Part shown: one piece after another, positions 52,219-60,862 of the stretch
Layout: every line of letters begins with the position of its first letter
How positions within the stretch are numbered: position 1 is the stretch's first letter
IMG/VR virus record: IMGVR_UViG_3300027816_000098
Span: 1-64,000 of that record
Reading direction: 5' to 3' (one strand)
Source of the DNA: a virus
Length of the DNA stretch: 64,000 bases
Notes under the pieces: generated by a model
Seen by the model: the letters and a program-made list of their open reading frames with translations, nothing else
What the model was told of the DNA's origin: nothing
Database searches by the model: none
Position numbers and translations under genes: made by a program

Positions 52219-53162
52219 GAAGAAAACCACTCTCTAATTAAAATTACTCCTGTACCGCCAGTTCTACTACCAACAAAGTTAGTTGGAGAAGCACTTCCGC
52301 CTCCACCTCTTCCATTAGTTCCAACGGCATTAACCGTAGCACCACAGTCTCCAGTAACCCCACCACTGCCACCAGCACCACCACCACCATAGCAAACTGC
52401 AGAAAATGGAGATGTTAATGTTATTCCAACTCCACCTGTACCACTACTAGCGGTACCTCCCGCACCACCACCGCCACCACCTGGGCTACTAGTAACAGGA
52501 GCAACACCTCCACGACCACCATATCCTTGCCAAGCAATTTTTCCTGTAGTTGGTTCACCAATTGCATAAGGAATCATTCCATAAGTATTATTAGGATTGT
52601 TTGATCCAGTACCACCAGAAGAACCTAAGCCAAAAGAACCAGCAGAACCACAAGGATGTCCACCTCCACCACCACCAGGGGCTATTAATGTTCTTCTTAA
52701 ATTACTAGGGTCAATACCAGTTAAATTTGCCATAGCAAATGAATTAGAAATTGGAGAAAAAATTGTTGGATTTCCTGCATGTCCCCAAGAATTTCCAGAA
52801 CAATTATCAGTACCATAAACAGATCCAGTAGCATTTCCACCTATAAAAATATACCATGTATTATAGTCCCCAATATAAAATTGGTTAACTTGAATAACAG
52901 CACCACCTCCACCACCAGCACCACGTCTTGGTCCAGATACTGTTTGAGCAGATGATCCACCACCGCCAACTAAAGCAATATCAATAAAATGAACATTTGC
53001 TGGTCTTGAATATGTTGTTGAAGACGAATAGGTAACAACTGATCCAGTTCTAGTAGGAATATATTTAGCAGAAACTCTATTATAAGAAGTATCTATTATA
53101 TTATTTGTAAGGGTATTATTTATACCAGACAACACTGATGCCTGTGCTAGTCTGATTGACAT
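52215..53162 (-). CDS. Glycine-rich adhesin B
   Basis: A 315-residue protein closely parallel to the downstream neighbour: the same N-terminal start (MSIR), the same IDIALVGGGGSSA strand, similar glycine blocks and a closing VILIREWF. The loops between glycine blocks differ more than the frame, suggesting duplication followed by divergence in the receptor-binding parts. It overlaps the next gene by four bases and likely forms a second receptor-binding tip. Confidence 0.72.
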   Translation of the reverse strand: MSIRLAQASVLSGINNTLTNNIIDTSYNRVSAKYIPTRTGSVVTYSSSTTYSRPANVHFIDIALVGGGGSSAQTVSGPRRGAGGGGGAVIQVNQFYIGDYNTWYIFIGGNATGSVYGTDNCSGNSWGHAGNPTIFSPISNSFAMANLTGIDPSNLRRTLIAPGGGGGGHPCGSAGSFGLGSSGGTGSNNPNNTYGMIPYAIGEPTTGKIAWQGYGGRGGVAPVTSSPGGGGGGAGGTASSGTGGVGITLTSPFSAVCYGGGGAGGSGGVTGDCGATVNAVGTNGRGGGGSASPTNFVGSRTGGTGVILIREWFSS

Positions 53163-53164
53163 TA

Positions 53165-53500
53165 TTAACTTATTTCTGTTCCAAAAGCAGATACAGATAT
53201 GGAACTACTTGTTCCAGATGCCATTATATACTTACCAGCCTGCATTGTAATACCTAGTGTCAGTGTCACTGTATCATTTGCAGGCACTGTAGAACCAAAA
53301 ACTATAAATTCAGATGAAGCAGGTGATGTTGATCCAGACACTGCAAGTCTATATGTTTGAGCACTTGCTGTTTGATTACATACTACAATTGTAGAAACAA
53401 TCCAAGATCTTCCAGTAGCAACTGGGCCAGCAATTGTATTATAAGTTGTAATAGCACCAGCAGTATTTGCTTGTCCTAAAATTCTATAATCTACAGCCAT
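53165..53500 (-). CDS. Small beta-sandwich tail protein, paralog B
   Basis: A 111-residue protein, related to those at 48390-48704 and 60398-60730. Shared features are the YRILGQANTAGA start, IVVCNQTASAQTYRLAVSGS, VPANDTVTLTLGITMQAGK and a final VSAFGTEIS. The TAA of the upstream 59-residue gene is directly followed by this ATG. It is likely a minor fibre-associated protein. Confidence 0.6.
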   Translation of the reverse strand: MAVDYRILGQANTAGAITTYNTIAGPVATGRSWIVSTIVVCNQTASAQTYRLAVSGSTSPASSEFIVFGSTVPANDTVTLTLGITMQAGKYIMASGTSSSISVSAFGTEIS

Positions 53501-53680
53501 TTATGCCCCCATCAGTAGAAAAGGATGAATCATGTTATCTACATATTTTTTTGTAGCAGCATCCTGGTCTACTAGTGGTTCTGCTAAACCTTTAACAGTA
53601 CCACCAAATTTACTAATCCTAATTGAAGATACCTCTAAAGGATTATCTGGATCATTATGCGTCAATTGGTCTAATGGCAT
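53501..53680 (-). CDS. 59-residue fibre-attachment-like protein
   Basis: A short gene in the apparent gap between two tail genes. ATG 53680 has AGGAGA upstream, and TAA directly precedes the next ATG. The protein contains GLAEPLVDQDAATKKYVDN, a motif known from the N-terminal parts of phage fibre proteins that is usually found within much longer proteins. It may be a standalone remnant of a fibre or a small connector. Confidence 0.65.
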   Translation of the reverse strand: MPLDQLTHNDPDNPLEVSSIRISKFGGTVKGLAEPLVDQDAATKKYVDNMIHPFLLMGA

Positions 53681-53688
53681 AATATCTC

Positions 53689-56600
53689 CTATGCTTGTGC
53701 TTCAGTCCAGGATAGACGTCCCAATACACTTGCTGAGGCAGAAGAACTTAAGTTTGTTACAACAATTGTAAGTGTGTCTGGTCCATCTGGATAGATATTT
53801 ACGTTAGAGTTTGCTCCTCCACCACCAAGAATAGAGTTACCTAAATCACGAACAGTATTAAGATCAACGCTATTAGCACCAGATCCTACGAAGAAACCAG
53901 CAGTTACCTCACCACCAGATACTGTTGTGGTTCCGCCTGCATAGTTTGCAATTTGTGCAAGGCTTGAGTTTTGTAATGTAGTTACGTTGTTTACAGCGTT
54001 TGTCCATGCAGTTGATGATGATGGTAATCCATTTAATACTGCAGTAATCAAAAGATTTGAGTTTGCTGTGTTAGTTGTAATGTCAAGAGCACGAAGAACT
54101 AACTGCATTCTATTAATAAGTTCTCTTGAACCAAAAGCACCAACAACACCTTGATCTACAGATGGAGCAACGCGAATTGAGAACAATGCTCTAGAATTTG
54201 ATGCTGGAACTCCAGTAAATGTGGTTTGTCCATAAGTAAATACAAGAGACTTATCGTCATCGTATCTACCATCCATAATTACAGAAGTACCCCAGTGACT
54301 AATGGTTGGAGAAAATGTTGGAAACGCTTGCTCTATAACAACTGGAGCGGTTGCTGAATAAGTAAATGATTGACCACTTGTTGCACCCATTGGTGGGAAT
54401 AGTACATCAGTAGGGTTAGAGGACAAAGCAGCATTACTAAATGTTAATGTTGTTCCTGAGATATTTGTTAAGAATGTTCCTTCAGGAAATGCAGCACTTA
54501 CTACTCTTTGTCCGATTTGTAAACCAGACGCACTACCAATTGTTCCGCTATTTGATCCACTTGCAACTGTTACTGATTGATTTGTTGTTAAACCTGCTTG
54601 TGCTCTAGTTAATCCACTAAATGCACTTGCTGAAATTCCTGTATAGTTAATATATTCATACTTGCTTGCATCTCTAATGCATAGAGTTCCACTAGGTGGG
54701 AATCCTGCTGTGCTAGAAACGTTAATAACTGTATCGGAAGCACCTACGTTGCTTGTAATCATGGTTACATATGGAAATGTTTGGCTTTCGTATCTTGCTG
54801 GTAAGTTACCAGAACGCATGTATGCTTCACTATTTAAATTGTTATTTGGTTGTTTGTGTACATACATTACGTTACCACCAGGACCTCTTACGCCCCAACG
54901 AACATAACCTGCACCATACCAAGAATAATCAATGTAGAACATTTGCATCTTAGATAAATCAATATTATATCCAGAAGGACCTGTTCCATCTATTTTGTCT
55001 AAATTAAATTGAGATTGAGGAATCTTTGTATCTACCGTTTTAGAAGCAATAACATGTGTTGCTGTTGCTCCCCTGTAAGATGGACTAATTGTCATAGAAG
55101 TATCAGATGCAATATCTTGTACTTTATAAGATTGTCCACGGATTACAATATAATCACCTGGATTTATTTGCTTTGAAAAGATTGTTGGGAAAGAAGCAAC
55201 TGTTTGAGTTACTGTATTAGAACCATTTGTAACGCTAATTCTACCAGCCAGTTGGAAAGTAGATGATCTTCTTACTGCATAAAGTGTTTGACCATCAAAT
55301 TCAAAGAATAAACCATTTTGTGTATCAAAGATACCTAAACGGTTTTGTGCACCATACCATCCATTTACTGCTACATAGTATGGTCCAGATCCAACGTTTG
55401 AAGATGGACTTGTTGCTGTTGTATATTGGAATGTATTAAAACCAGTAACTGATGTTACTGTAAATGTTCCATTGTAAACAGGATCTAAACATCCACTCAT
55501 AGTGATTGATGTTCCTGGAAGAATGTTATGTTTTTCTTTAGTTTGAACTGTTACCAAGTTTCCTACAGCAGTAACTGAGTCTAGTTGTAGATTTGGTTTT
55601 AGGATTGTACCAGAACTTGCTTGAATACCCTTACCTGATTGATAACGGAAATAACGGCGAGTTTGACGTACCATCTGTTCATAGTTAGAACTTGAATTGC
55701 TTGAGAAAATAACTCCACCATCTGTTGGGCGATGCAACACTTGTCCTTGTGGTAAATTATAAACTGTACCGCTAGCAACTGTTCCAGTTGGTGCTGCTGC
55801 AGCATAGTATCTAAATTGTGTTGGGCTAACAATTGTTGTTACAATAAATGATCCGTTAGGTGCATTTGTGCTTGCTGTTGTTCCAGTTACAACAATTTCG
55901 TTACCAATTGATAATCCATGAGGTACTGTTGTTGTTACTGTAATTTGAGTTCCAGAAAATGTAATTGTTGGAGTTCCACCAATTGCAGCACTTGTATATA
56001 GTGATCCTTGATAAATTGCTGTCTTGTTAGCATCATAAATAGCGGTTACTGCTGTTGTGTTTGCAGCACGTGCTGTATATGTAGCACTATTTGTACCACC
56101 ACCTGATTCAATAATAAAGTTACCATTTGCAATACTTAAGAATGAGTCTTGGACAAATATCGCTGTACCGTTTGCTGGAAATGTTCCAGAGGAAAGAGCG
56201 ACTGTAACCGTTCTAGAGTTAGTGTTCATTGTCATAGAAGAAATATTAGGAATTTGAATAGAAGATGCAAAGGCAAATGGTCTTTGATTGATCATCGATA
56301 AGTTTTCCCACTTAGTAATTTGGGTACCATACTCAAAGTCTGTATCGATAAGTGCTTGTGGAGTTGTTACTCTAAGTTTGTTTGTGGAATCTAAATAAGA
56401 TTCTGCTGGTATAAATTTTTCTTCATTTTCATCAATTACTATTTGTAATTTATCTGTAGAAGACATTGAGGTAGTATTATAATTTAAAACAATAGTTGTT
56501 GATTCTACCATTGATGAGTTAATGGTTGCACTATAGGAGGTTGCTCTTAAGGCAGGGTCAGAGAAATTATATATAACTTGATTAGTAGTAACATTTGTAA

Positions 56601-56703
56601 TTAATGTTAGTTTTTCCCTTGGAATAAATTTATTGTTGATAACAATAGTTTTTGTTGATGGGGTGAAAGTGTAATCTAATCTTTCTAGTACTTCTCTTGA
56701 CAT
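53689..56703 (-). CDS. Large tail structural protein
   Basis: A 1004-residue beta-rich protein. At least two segments have a common pattern: VPHGLSIGNEIVVTGT followed by NGSFIVTTI, and KHNILPGTSITMSGCLD followed by NGTFTVTSV, typical of Ig-like repeats in structural proteins of aquatic phages. Middle and C-terminal parts include WYGAGYVRWGVRGPGG and a helical end. ATG 56703 has GGGAGG upstream. It is probably a baseplate or fibre base protein. Confidence 0.6.
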   Translation of the reverse strand: MSREVLERLDYTFTPSTKTIVINNKFIPREKLTLITNVTTNQVIYNFSDPALRATSYSATINSSMVESTTIVLNYNTTSMSSTDKLQIVIDENEEKFIPAESYLDSTNKLRVTTPQALIDTDFEYGTQITKWENLSMINQRPFAFASSIQIPNISSMTMNTNSRTVTVALSSGTFPANGTAIFVQDSFLSIANGNFIIESGGGTNSATYTARAANTTAVTAIYDANKTAIYQGSLYTSAAIGGTPTITFSGTQITVTTTVPHGLSIGNEIVVTGTTASTNAPNGSFIVTTIVSPTQFRYYAAAAPTGTVASGTVYNLPQGQVLHRPTDGGVIFSSNSSSNYEQMVRQTRRYFRYQSGKGIQASSGTILKPNLQLDSVTAVGNLVTVQTKEKHNILPGTSITMSGCLDPVYNGTFTVTSVTGFNTFQYTTATSPSSNVGSGPYYVAVNGWYGAQNRLGIFDTQNGLFFEFDGQTLYAVRRSSTFQLAGRISVTNGSNTVTQTVASFPTIFSKQINPGDYIVIRGQSYKVQDIASDTSMTISPSYRGATATHVIASKTVDTKIPQSQFNLDKIDGTGPSGYNIDLSKMQMFYIDYSWYGAGYVRWGVRGPGGNVMYVHKQPNNNLNSEAYMRSGNLPARYESQTFPYVTMITSNVGASDTVINVSSTAGFPPSGTLCIRDASKYEYINYTGISASAFSGLTRAQAGLTTNQSVTVASGSNSGTIGSASGLQIGQRVVSAAFPEGTFLTNISGTTLTFSNAALSSNPTDVLFPPMGATSGQSFTYSATAPVVIEQAFPTFSPTISHWGTSVIMDGRYDDDKSLVFTYGQTTFTGVPASNSRALFSIRVAPSVDQGVVGAFGSRELINRMQLVLRALDITTNTANSNLLITAVLNGLPSSSTAWTNAVNNVTTLQNSSLAQIANYAGGTTTVSGGEVTAGFFVGSGANSVDLNTVRDLGNSILGGGGANSNVNIYPDGPDTLTIVVTNLSSSASASVLGRLSWTEAQA

Positions 56704-56710
56704 ATTTTAT

Positions 56711-57643
56711 TTATCCTCCCAAGACTATATCGATTGCTTTGAACGGATATATCCTTGTTCTTGTTGTAGTAGTTGGTCCTGATACTATTGTAGCATCACA
56801 TGTCGCTCCAGTTGGAACAGGTCCTGCAAACGCTATATACCCTTGATCATCTATCCTAAATCCTCTTCTTGGAATCATTGATTGCCAGACGGTTTCAGGA
56901 AAGTCTACTGATTGTATTATACCATTAATTGAAATTGAAAGTTTGAAAGGATTTGTTATTGCTACACTAGCACTTTGATACATTGGTAAAAATCTAGTTT
57001 CTATACCGTTGAATTGTGGAGATAAATCATCTAGTGGTATAATTTCAATTTCTGATTGGGTTACAGAGTCAAATGCTCCAGCAGTTAATTGGATCCTATT
57101 ACTTGCATCATTATAAGTTGCTACTAAGTTAGTATGAAAGCCATGATTGAATAAGCCAGATACAGCATCTTGAATATATTCTACACCCGTTGAATCCTGT
57201 GGAACATATGTTGAAGCCCCGTTGGCTATAGTCAAATATACAGAAGAGGCTGCATTGATTTGATAGGTTGTATTTGCAGAGGCTGAACTAAAGGCTGAAT
57301 TAAAGGCTGTTGCAGATGCACTGGTGATGCTATTATAAATATTTGAAAAGAATGCAGGATCGTCATTGATAGCGGCTGCTAGTTCATTTAAAGTATCAAG
57401 GGTGCCTGGAGAAGCATCTATTAAACTATTTATCTGGGTATCAATATAAGAAACAAGACTTGATGATGCTGATGTTACGAGGGGTATAGCAAAATAATCT
57501 AAACTATTCCATGCTGTAGTTCCATTACCAATTTTAAGTTTATAAGTATCTGTTTCTAGACCTAGTTCACCGCTAGATAAAACAGGATTTTCAAATGTCC
57601 AAGATGCTGCTAATCCTCTACGAACTTGGATTTTAGTTGCCAT
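56711..57643 (-). CDS. Fibre protein with Mtd-N type N-terminus
   Basis: A 310-residue protein. The start (IQVRRGLAASWTFENPVLSS then TYKLKIGNGTTAWNSL) matches the N-terminal domain found in major tropism determinant and many other fibre proteins. A middle coiled coil follows (LDTLNELAAAINDDPAFFSN), then a single copy of the IQDAVSGLFNHGFHTN module also found three times in the tail spike. It probably anchors fibres to the baseplate. GGGTGA precedes ATG 57643, with a promoter further upstream. Confidence 0.7.
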   Translation of the reverse strand: MATKIQVRRGLAASWTFENPVLSSGELGLETDTYKLKIGNGTTAWNSLDYFAIPLVTSASSSLVSYIDTQINSLIDASPGTLDTLNELAAAINDDPAFFSNIYNSITSASATAFNSAFSSASANTTYQINAASSVYLTIANGASTYVPQDSTGVEYIQDAVSGLFNHGFHTNLVATYNDASNRIQLTAGAFDSVTQSEIEIIPLDDLSPQFNGIETRFLPMYQSASVAITNPFKLSISINGIIQSVDFPETVWQSMIPRRGFRIDDQGYIAFAGPVPTGATCDATIVSGPTTTTRTRIYPFKAIDIVLGG

Positions 57644-57664
57644 TAAATTACTTCACCCTTATTT

Positions 57665-57673
57665 ATTATAGCA
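57665..57673 (-). promoter_or_regulatory. Extended -10 promoter
   Basis: TGCTATAAT on the minus strand, 21 bases before ATG 57643, with GGGTGA between. No -35 match was found. Confidence 0.45.
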
Positions 57674-57682
57674 TTACGAGGA

Positions 57683-57955
57683 TTAATTTTCTTTTTCCCA
57701 TAGACAAGTATCTTCATTTAAAATATAATTATCTCCTGGTTTTGGGGGTATAAAAGCATCCCTAATTTCATCATAAGTAAATCCAATACCAGCATAGTTC
57801 TTTCTAATTCTATTATTATAGGAAGTTTGTTTCCATATACCGCCTAAATTTAAATCATTTGCAAGATATTCTTGTCCTCTATGTTCTTGAAAATCAGGTA
57901 TAACTAATACCTGTAAAACAATATTATTTTCATCTATTTGTGCAAAGTGTGCCAT
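57683..57955 (-). CDS. Small fibre-associated protein (YAGIGYxYDE family), paralog B
   Basis: A 90-residue paralog of the protein at 50987-51274. It has the start FAQIDENNIVLQVLV, then NYAGIGFTYDEIRDAFIPPK and the typical end LNEDTCLWEKEN. This copy is closer to the standard family form of aquatic phages. It lies directly downstream of a glycine-rich adhesin, just as its paralog does, hinting at a shared function with adhesins. Confidence 0.65.
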   Translation of the reverse strand: MAHFAQIDENNIVLQVLVIPDFQEHRGQEYLANDLNLGGIWKQTSYNNRIRKNYAGIGFTYDEIRDAFIPPKPGDNYILNEDTCLWEKEN

Positions 57956-57966
57956 ATATTCCTCCT

Positions 57967-59307
57967 TTATCTTGGATACCTAATTATAACTATTCCTGAA
58001 CCGCCAGCACCAGCAACTTGTGTGGTTCCTGTAGACTCATTGCGTCCACCACCACCACCACCTGAGCCTGTGTTTGCTATTCCAGCAACTCCAGCAGTTG
58101 AACCATTACCACCGTTTCCTCCACCATTTGTTCCAGTACCTCTAGTTCCGTATCCAACACCACCACCACCGCCGCCGCCATAGACTGTAGAAGCACCAGA
58201 AATAGAACTTGTTATTCCAGCACCACCTATACCACCATTGCTTGCATCAGCGTTTCCACCAGGGCCTCCTGCACCACCACCGCCTCCAGAATTACGTGCA
58301 TTATCTCCAGGTCCTGGGAATCCATTACCGCCAGCATAACCTTGATTAGTAGTTCCAGAAGCACCTGTTGTATTGCTAGCACCTCCACCGCCAATAGTTC
58401 CGTTAGCACCACCTCCAGATCCACCTGTTGAATTAGCACCAGTGCTTGAATCTTTTCCACGACCACCACCAATTGCTTCAATTGAGCCAAATGATGAATT
58501 GCTTCCAGGATTATTAGCAGCACCTCCTGAACCAACTGTTACAGTATAATTAACTCCACTAGATAAAGATAATGGAGATTCTAATGTACCTCCACCACCA
58601 GTTTGTCCTGTTGTGCATCTAACACCACCAGCACCTCCACCGCCACCGCCAGATACTCCTGGTCCTCCACCACCACCGCCACCTGCAACAACTAAATACT
58701 CAACAGTAAGTGGCACGGTAGGAGTAAATGTTCCATTTCCTTTAAATGTATGTATATAATATCCACCTATCTCTGATACTTCTCCACCTGATGCATATGC
58801 TGATCTTTCTAAAGATTTAATTCCATACAAAGTTGCTGTAGAGTATTGTGGATAAGAACCATTATCTGGTGCTATGGATATAGATGTTATAGCAGCACTA
58901 TCAGACCAAAGTCCAGAAATTATATTTATGGCACCATAAGTAGCATTATTTTCTGCAACATTATCTACACTAAAAGGTTTATAGTTTGAAGAAGTATAGC
59001 CAGTTATATAAATTTCTGTATTATTAAAAACAGATGCCGTTGCATTTCCCATAACAGTTCCAGCATATCTTGCAATAGATCCAGTAGATGCACCAGAGCC
59101 ATCACTAAATAAATATTTATTAGAAAAATTTGATGTAGAGCCATTAAAAGAAATATATTGTCCAGTTGGTGCGTTATAAGTAGTTCTTGCCGACATAACA
59201 ATTTTTAAATCGGTATATATTTGAGGAATGTTGGTAAAATTAATAGAAGCAGCACCTGCAGCACCTACTGTTATAGTTGCTATTTTAGATAATGTTACTG
59301 GAGCCAT
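57967..59307 (-). CDS. Glycine-rich adhesin C fused to a beta-sandwich module
   Basis: A 446-residue protein. Residues 1-165 form a beta-rich module ending in ATLYGIKS, also seen as standalone proteins at 59308-59802 and 59802-60398. From residue 190 it follows the glycine-rich plan, opening with VEYLVVAGGGGGGGPG and ending GSGIVIIRYPR. The fusion shows that adhesin tips and beta modules are exchanged. It is probably the receptor-binding protein of a fibre, with the module as anchor. Confidence 0.72.
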   Translation of the reverse strand: MAPVTLSKIATITVGAAGAASINFTNIPQIYTDLKIVMSARTTYNAPTGQYISFNGSTSNFSNKYLFSDGSGASTGSIARYAGTVMGNATASVFNNTEIYITGYTSSNYKPFSVDNVAENNATYGAINIISGLWSDSAAITSISIAPDNGSYPQYSTATLYGIKSLERSAYASGGEVSEIGGYYIHTFKGNGTFTPTVPLTVEYLVVAGGGGGGGPGVSGGGGGGAGGVRCTTGQTGGGGTLESPLSLSSGVNYTVTVGSGGAANNPGSNSSFGSIEAIGGGRGKDSSTGANSTGGSGGGANGTIGGGGASNTTGASGTTNQGYAGGNGFPGPGDNARNSGGGGGAGGPGGNADASNGGIGGAGITSSISGASTVYGGGGGGGVGYGTRGTGTNGGGNGGNGSTAGVAGIANTGSGGGGGGRNESTGTTQVAGAGGSGIVIIRYPR

Positions 59308-59802
59308 TTATGCCGCCTTTATTCCATATAAATGAAAAGTAGATCCTGAAGTTATATCCCCACTTGACCAAAATATAGTTATTGATGTAATTGCTGAATT
59401 AGATGACCATTTTTGAACTAACATTTCAACTACGTCCGAAGCATTACTTTGGCGTACCAAGTTTGTTTTATGTTTATTAGTTGATGAATAATCTAGAAAG
59501 TTAACTGTAGAAAGAGTTGTTGTTCCAATATTAGTATTACCAGCATAATCAAAAAAGAAATAACCAAGGCTAGTTTGTCTATATGAAGCGGTATCGGTGC
59601 CATTACCTCGAGTGCCAACCATTGAATAATTACTTCCAGTGTCGGAATTTAATCGCATATATCCTGTTACGCCATTTGTAGAAGGTGATGCAGTTATTTT
59701 TAAAACTAAATCAGTATAGGTTTGAGGTATAGAATTAAAAATAACAGAAGATGTTGATGCTCCTAAAGTTATAGATGATATTGGCTCATATGTTGCTGGC
59801 AT
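59308..59802 (-). CDS. Beta-sandwich fibre module protein
   Basis: A 164-residue beta protein with the same frame as the N-terminal module of its downstream neighbour: SSVIFNSIPQTYTDLVLK, a middle part with NSDTGSNYSMVGTRGNG, and a closing FHLYGIKAA. It starts directly at the end of the next gene upstream. It is likely a standalone fibre head that shares an origin with the fused version. Confidence 0.6.
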   Translation of the reverse strand: MPATYEPISSITLGASTSSVIFNSIPQTYTDLVLKITASPSTNGVTGYMRLNSDTGSNYSMVGTRGNGTDTASYRQTSLGYFFFDYAGNTNIGTTTLSTVNFLDYSSTNKHKTNLVRQSNASDVVEMLVQKWSSNSAITSITIFWSSGDITSGSTFHLYGIKAA

Positions 59803-60398
59803 TATATTACTCCATATAAAGCAAAGTTAGAATGCTGAATCCATGAAGCAGAATTTGCTGGTATAAATCTAATTGATGTAATAGCGGCAGTGGAACGCCA
59901 GTTGCCTGAAAATAAAAATAAAAATCCAGATCCATTTTGATCATGCCCAGTTAATGATTTTATTGTTTTAAACTTATTTGTATTTGTATAATCTAAAATA
60001 TCTATTATTCCCACACCAAAAACATTTGCTGTAGAGCCTGCCCCAGGTGTTCTACCAGCCAACATATTTGTTTGATTAATATTTGCAAATGTTCCAGTTG
60101 CAGATAAGTTATTTGAATAAAGTCCATGTTGTGAGTAATTTGATCCTGTATCAGAATTAAAAATCATTTCTGCGTTATTATCGGTATTGCTAGCAAGATT
60201 ACACCTACCAGTAAATCTAAGTTGTAAATGAGTATATGTTTGAGGAATATTACTAAATAAAATTTCACTTGCACCACTTACACCTACAGTGTTAGTAGCA
60301 ATACTTTCAAAATTGCCAGGTGAAGAAGATTGATCCCATGCCCTGGCTCTTTTTGAACCAGTAGTCATTGAAGATGTTTTGAAACTTGTAATTGCCAT
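59802..60398 (-). CDS. Beta-sandwich fibre module protein with N-terminal extension
   Basis: A 198-residue paralog of the previous two: EILFSNIPQTYTHLQLRF, FNSDTGSNYSQHGLYS, and closing FALYGVI. It has an extra N-terminal segment of about 30 residues (FKTSSMTTGSKRARAWD) that may attach it to the fibre. It overlaps its neighbours by one base on both sides, suggesting coupled translation. Confidence 0.6.
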   Translation of the reverse strand: MAITSFKTSSMTTGSKRARAWDQSSSPGNFESIATNTVGVSGASEILFSNIPQTYTHLQLRFTGRCNLASNTDNNAEMIFNSDTGSNYSQHGLYSNNLSATGTFANINQTNMLAGRTPGAGSTANVFGVGIIDILDYTNTNKFKTIKSLTGHDQNGSGFLFLFSGNWRSTAAITSIRFIPANSASWIQHSNFALYGVI

Positions 60399-60730
60399 TA
60401 TACAATTTCAGCCCCGAATACACTAAATGTTAAATTAGCGGATGAAGCATAAACTGTTACAACATCAGAAGCGTCAATTGTTATACCCAATGAAAGTGCT
60501 GTACTGTCGTTTGCACCAACAGTAGTATCGTATGCAATATAGTGACTGTTTGCTAACGATGCACCATTTGGTCTTAGAGCAATACGATATGTTGCACCAC
60601 TTGTGTCACGGTTAGTAATGATTATAGTTGAAACTACAACCTGTGTACTAGCCGAAACAGTATAGATATCAGTAGCGGTTGTAGCACTTGGTGCTGATTG
60701 TGCTAAGATCTTATAATTTTTTGTTGCCAT
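60398..60730 (-). CDS. Small beta-sandwich tail protein, paralog C
   Basis: A 110-residue member of the family at 48390-48704 and 53165-53500: start YKILAQSAPSATTATDIYTV, IIITNRDTSGATYRIALRPN, VGANDSTALSLGITIDASD and closing FSVFGAEIV. It is more like copy B than copy A. The GGGAGG ribosome binding site lies in the end of the upstream micro-gene. Confidence 0.6.
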   Translation of the reverse strand: MATKNYKILAQSAPSATTATDIYTVSASTQVVVSTIIITNRDTSGATYRIALRPNGASLANSHYIAYDTTVGANDSTALSLGITIDASDVVTVYASSANLTFSVFGAEIV

Positions 60731-60733
60731 TAT

Positions 60734-60826
60734 TTACCTCCCTGCTAAAAATACATCTTGTATGCTATCTACGTCTAAATCTTGGACGGTAGTAATTAAA
60801 TCTGCTAATTCTCTTGCTTTACTCAT
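60734..60826 (-). CDS. 30-residue micro-ORF resembling a fibre N-terminus
   Basis: A short frame starting at ATG 60826 and ending at TAA. The protein starts SKARELADLITTVQDLDVD, similar to the N-termini of the fibre proteins at 60863 and 62773 (ARSRDISKVL, TRARDVSKIF). It may be a remnant of a fibre gene that lost its C-terminus, or a small structural tail peptide. AAGGAGA lies upstream at a long distance, and TATAAT lies six bases before the ATG. Confidence 0.5.
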   Translation of the reverse strand: MSKARELADLITTVQDLDVDSIQDVFLAGR

Positions 60827-60862
60827 ATATTAATTATATCTCCTTTAATTTTATATACCCTT

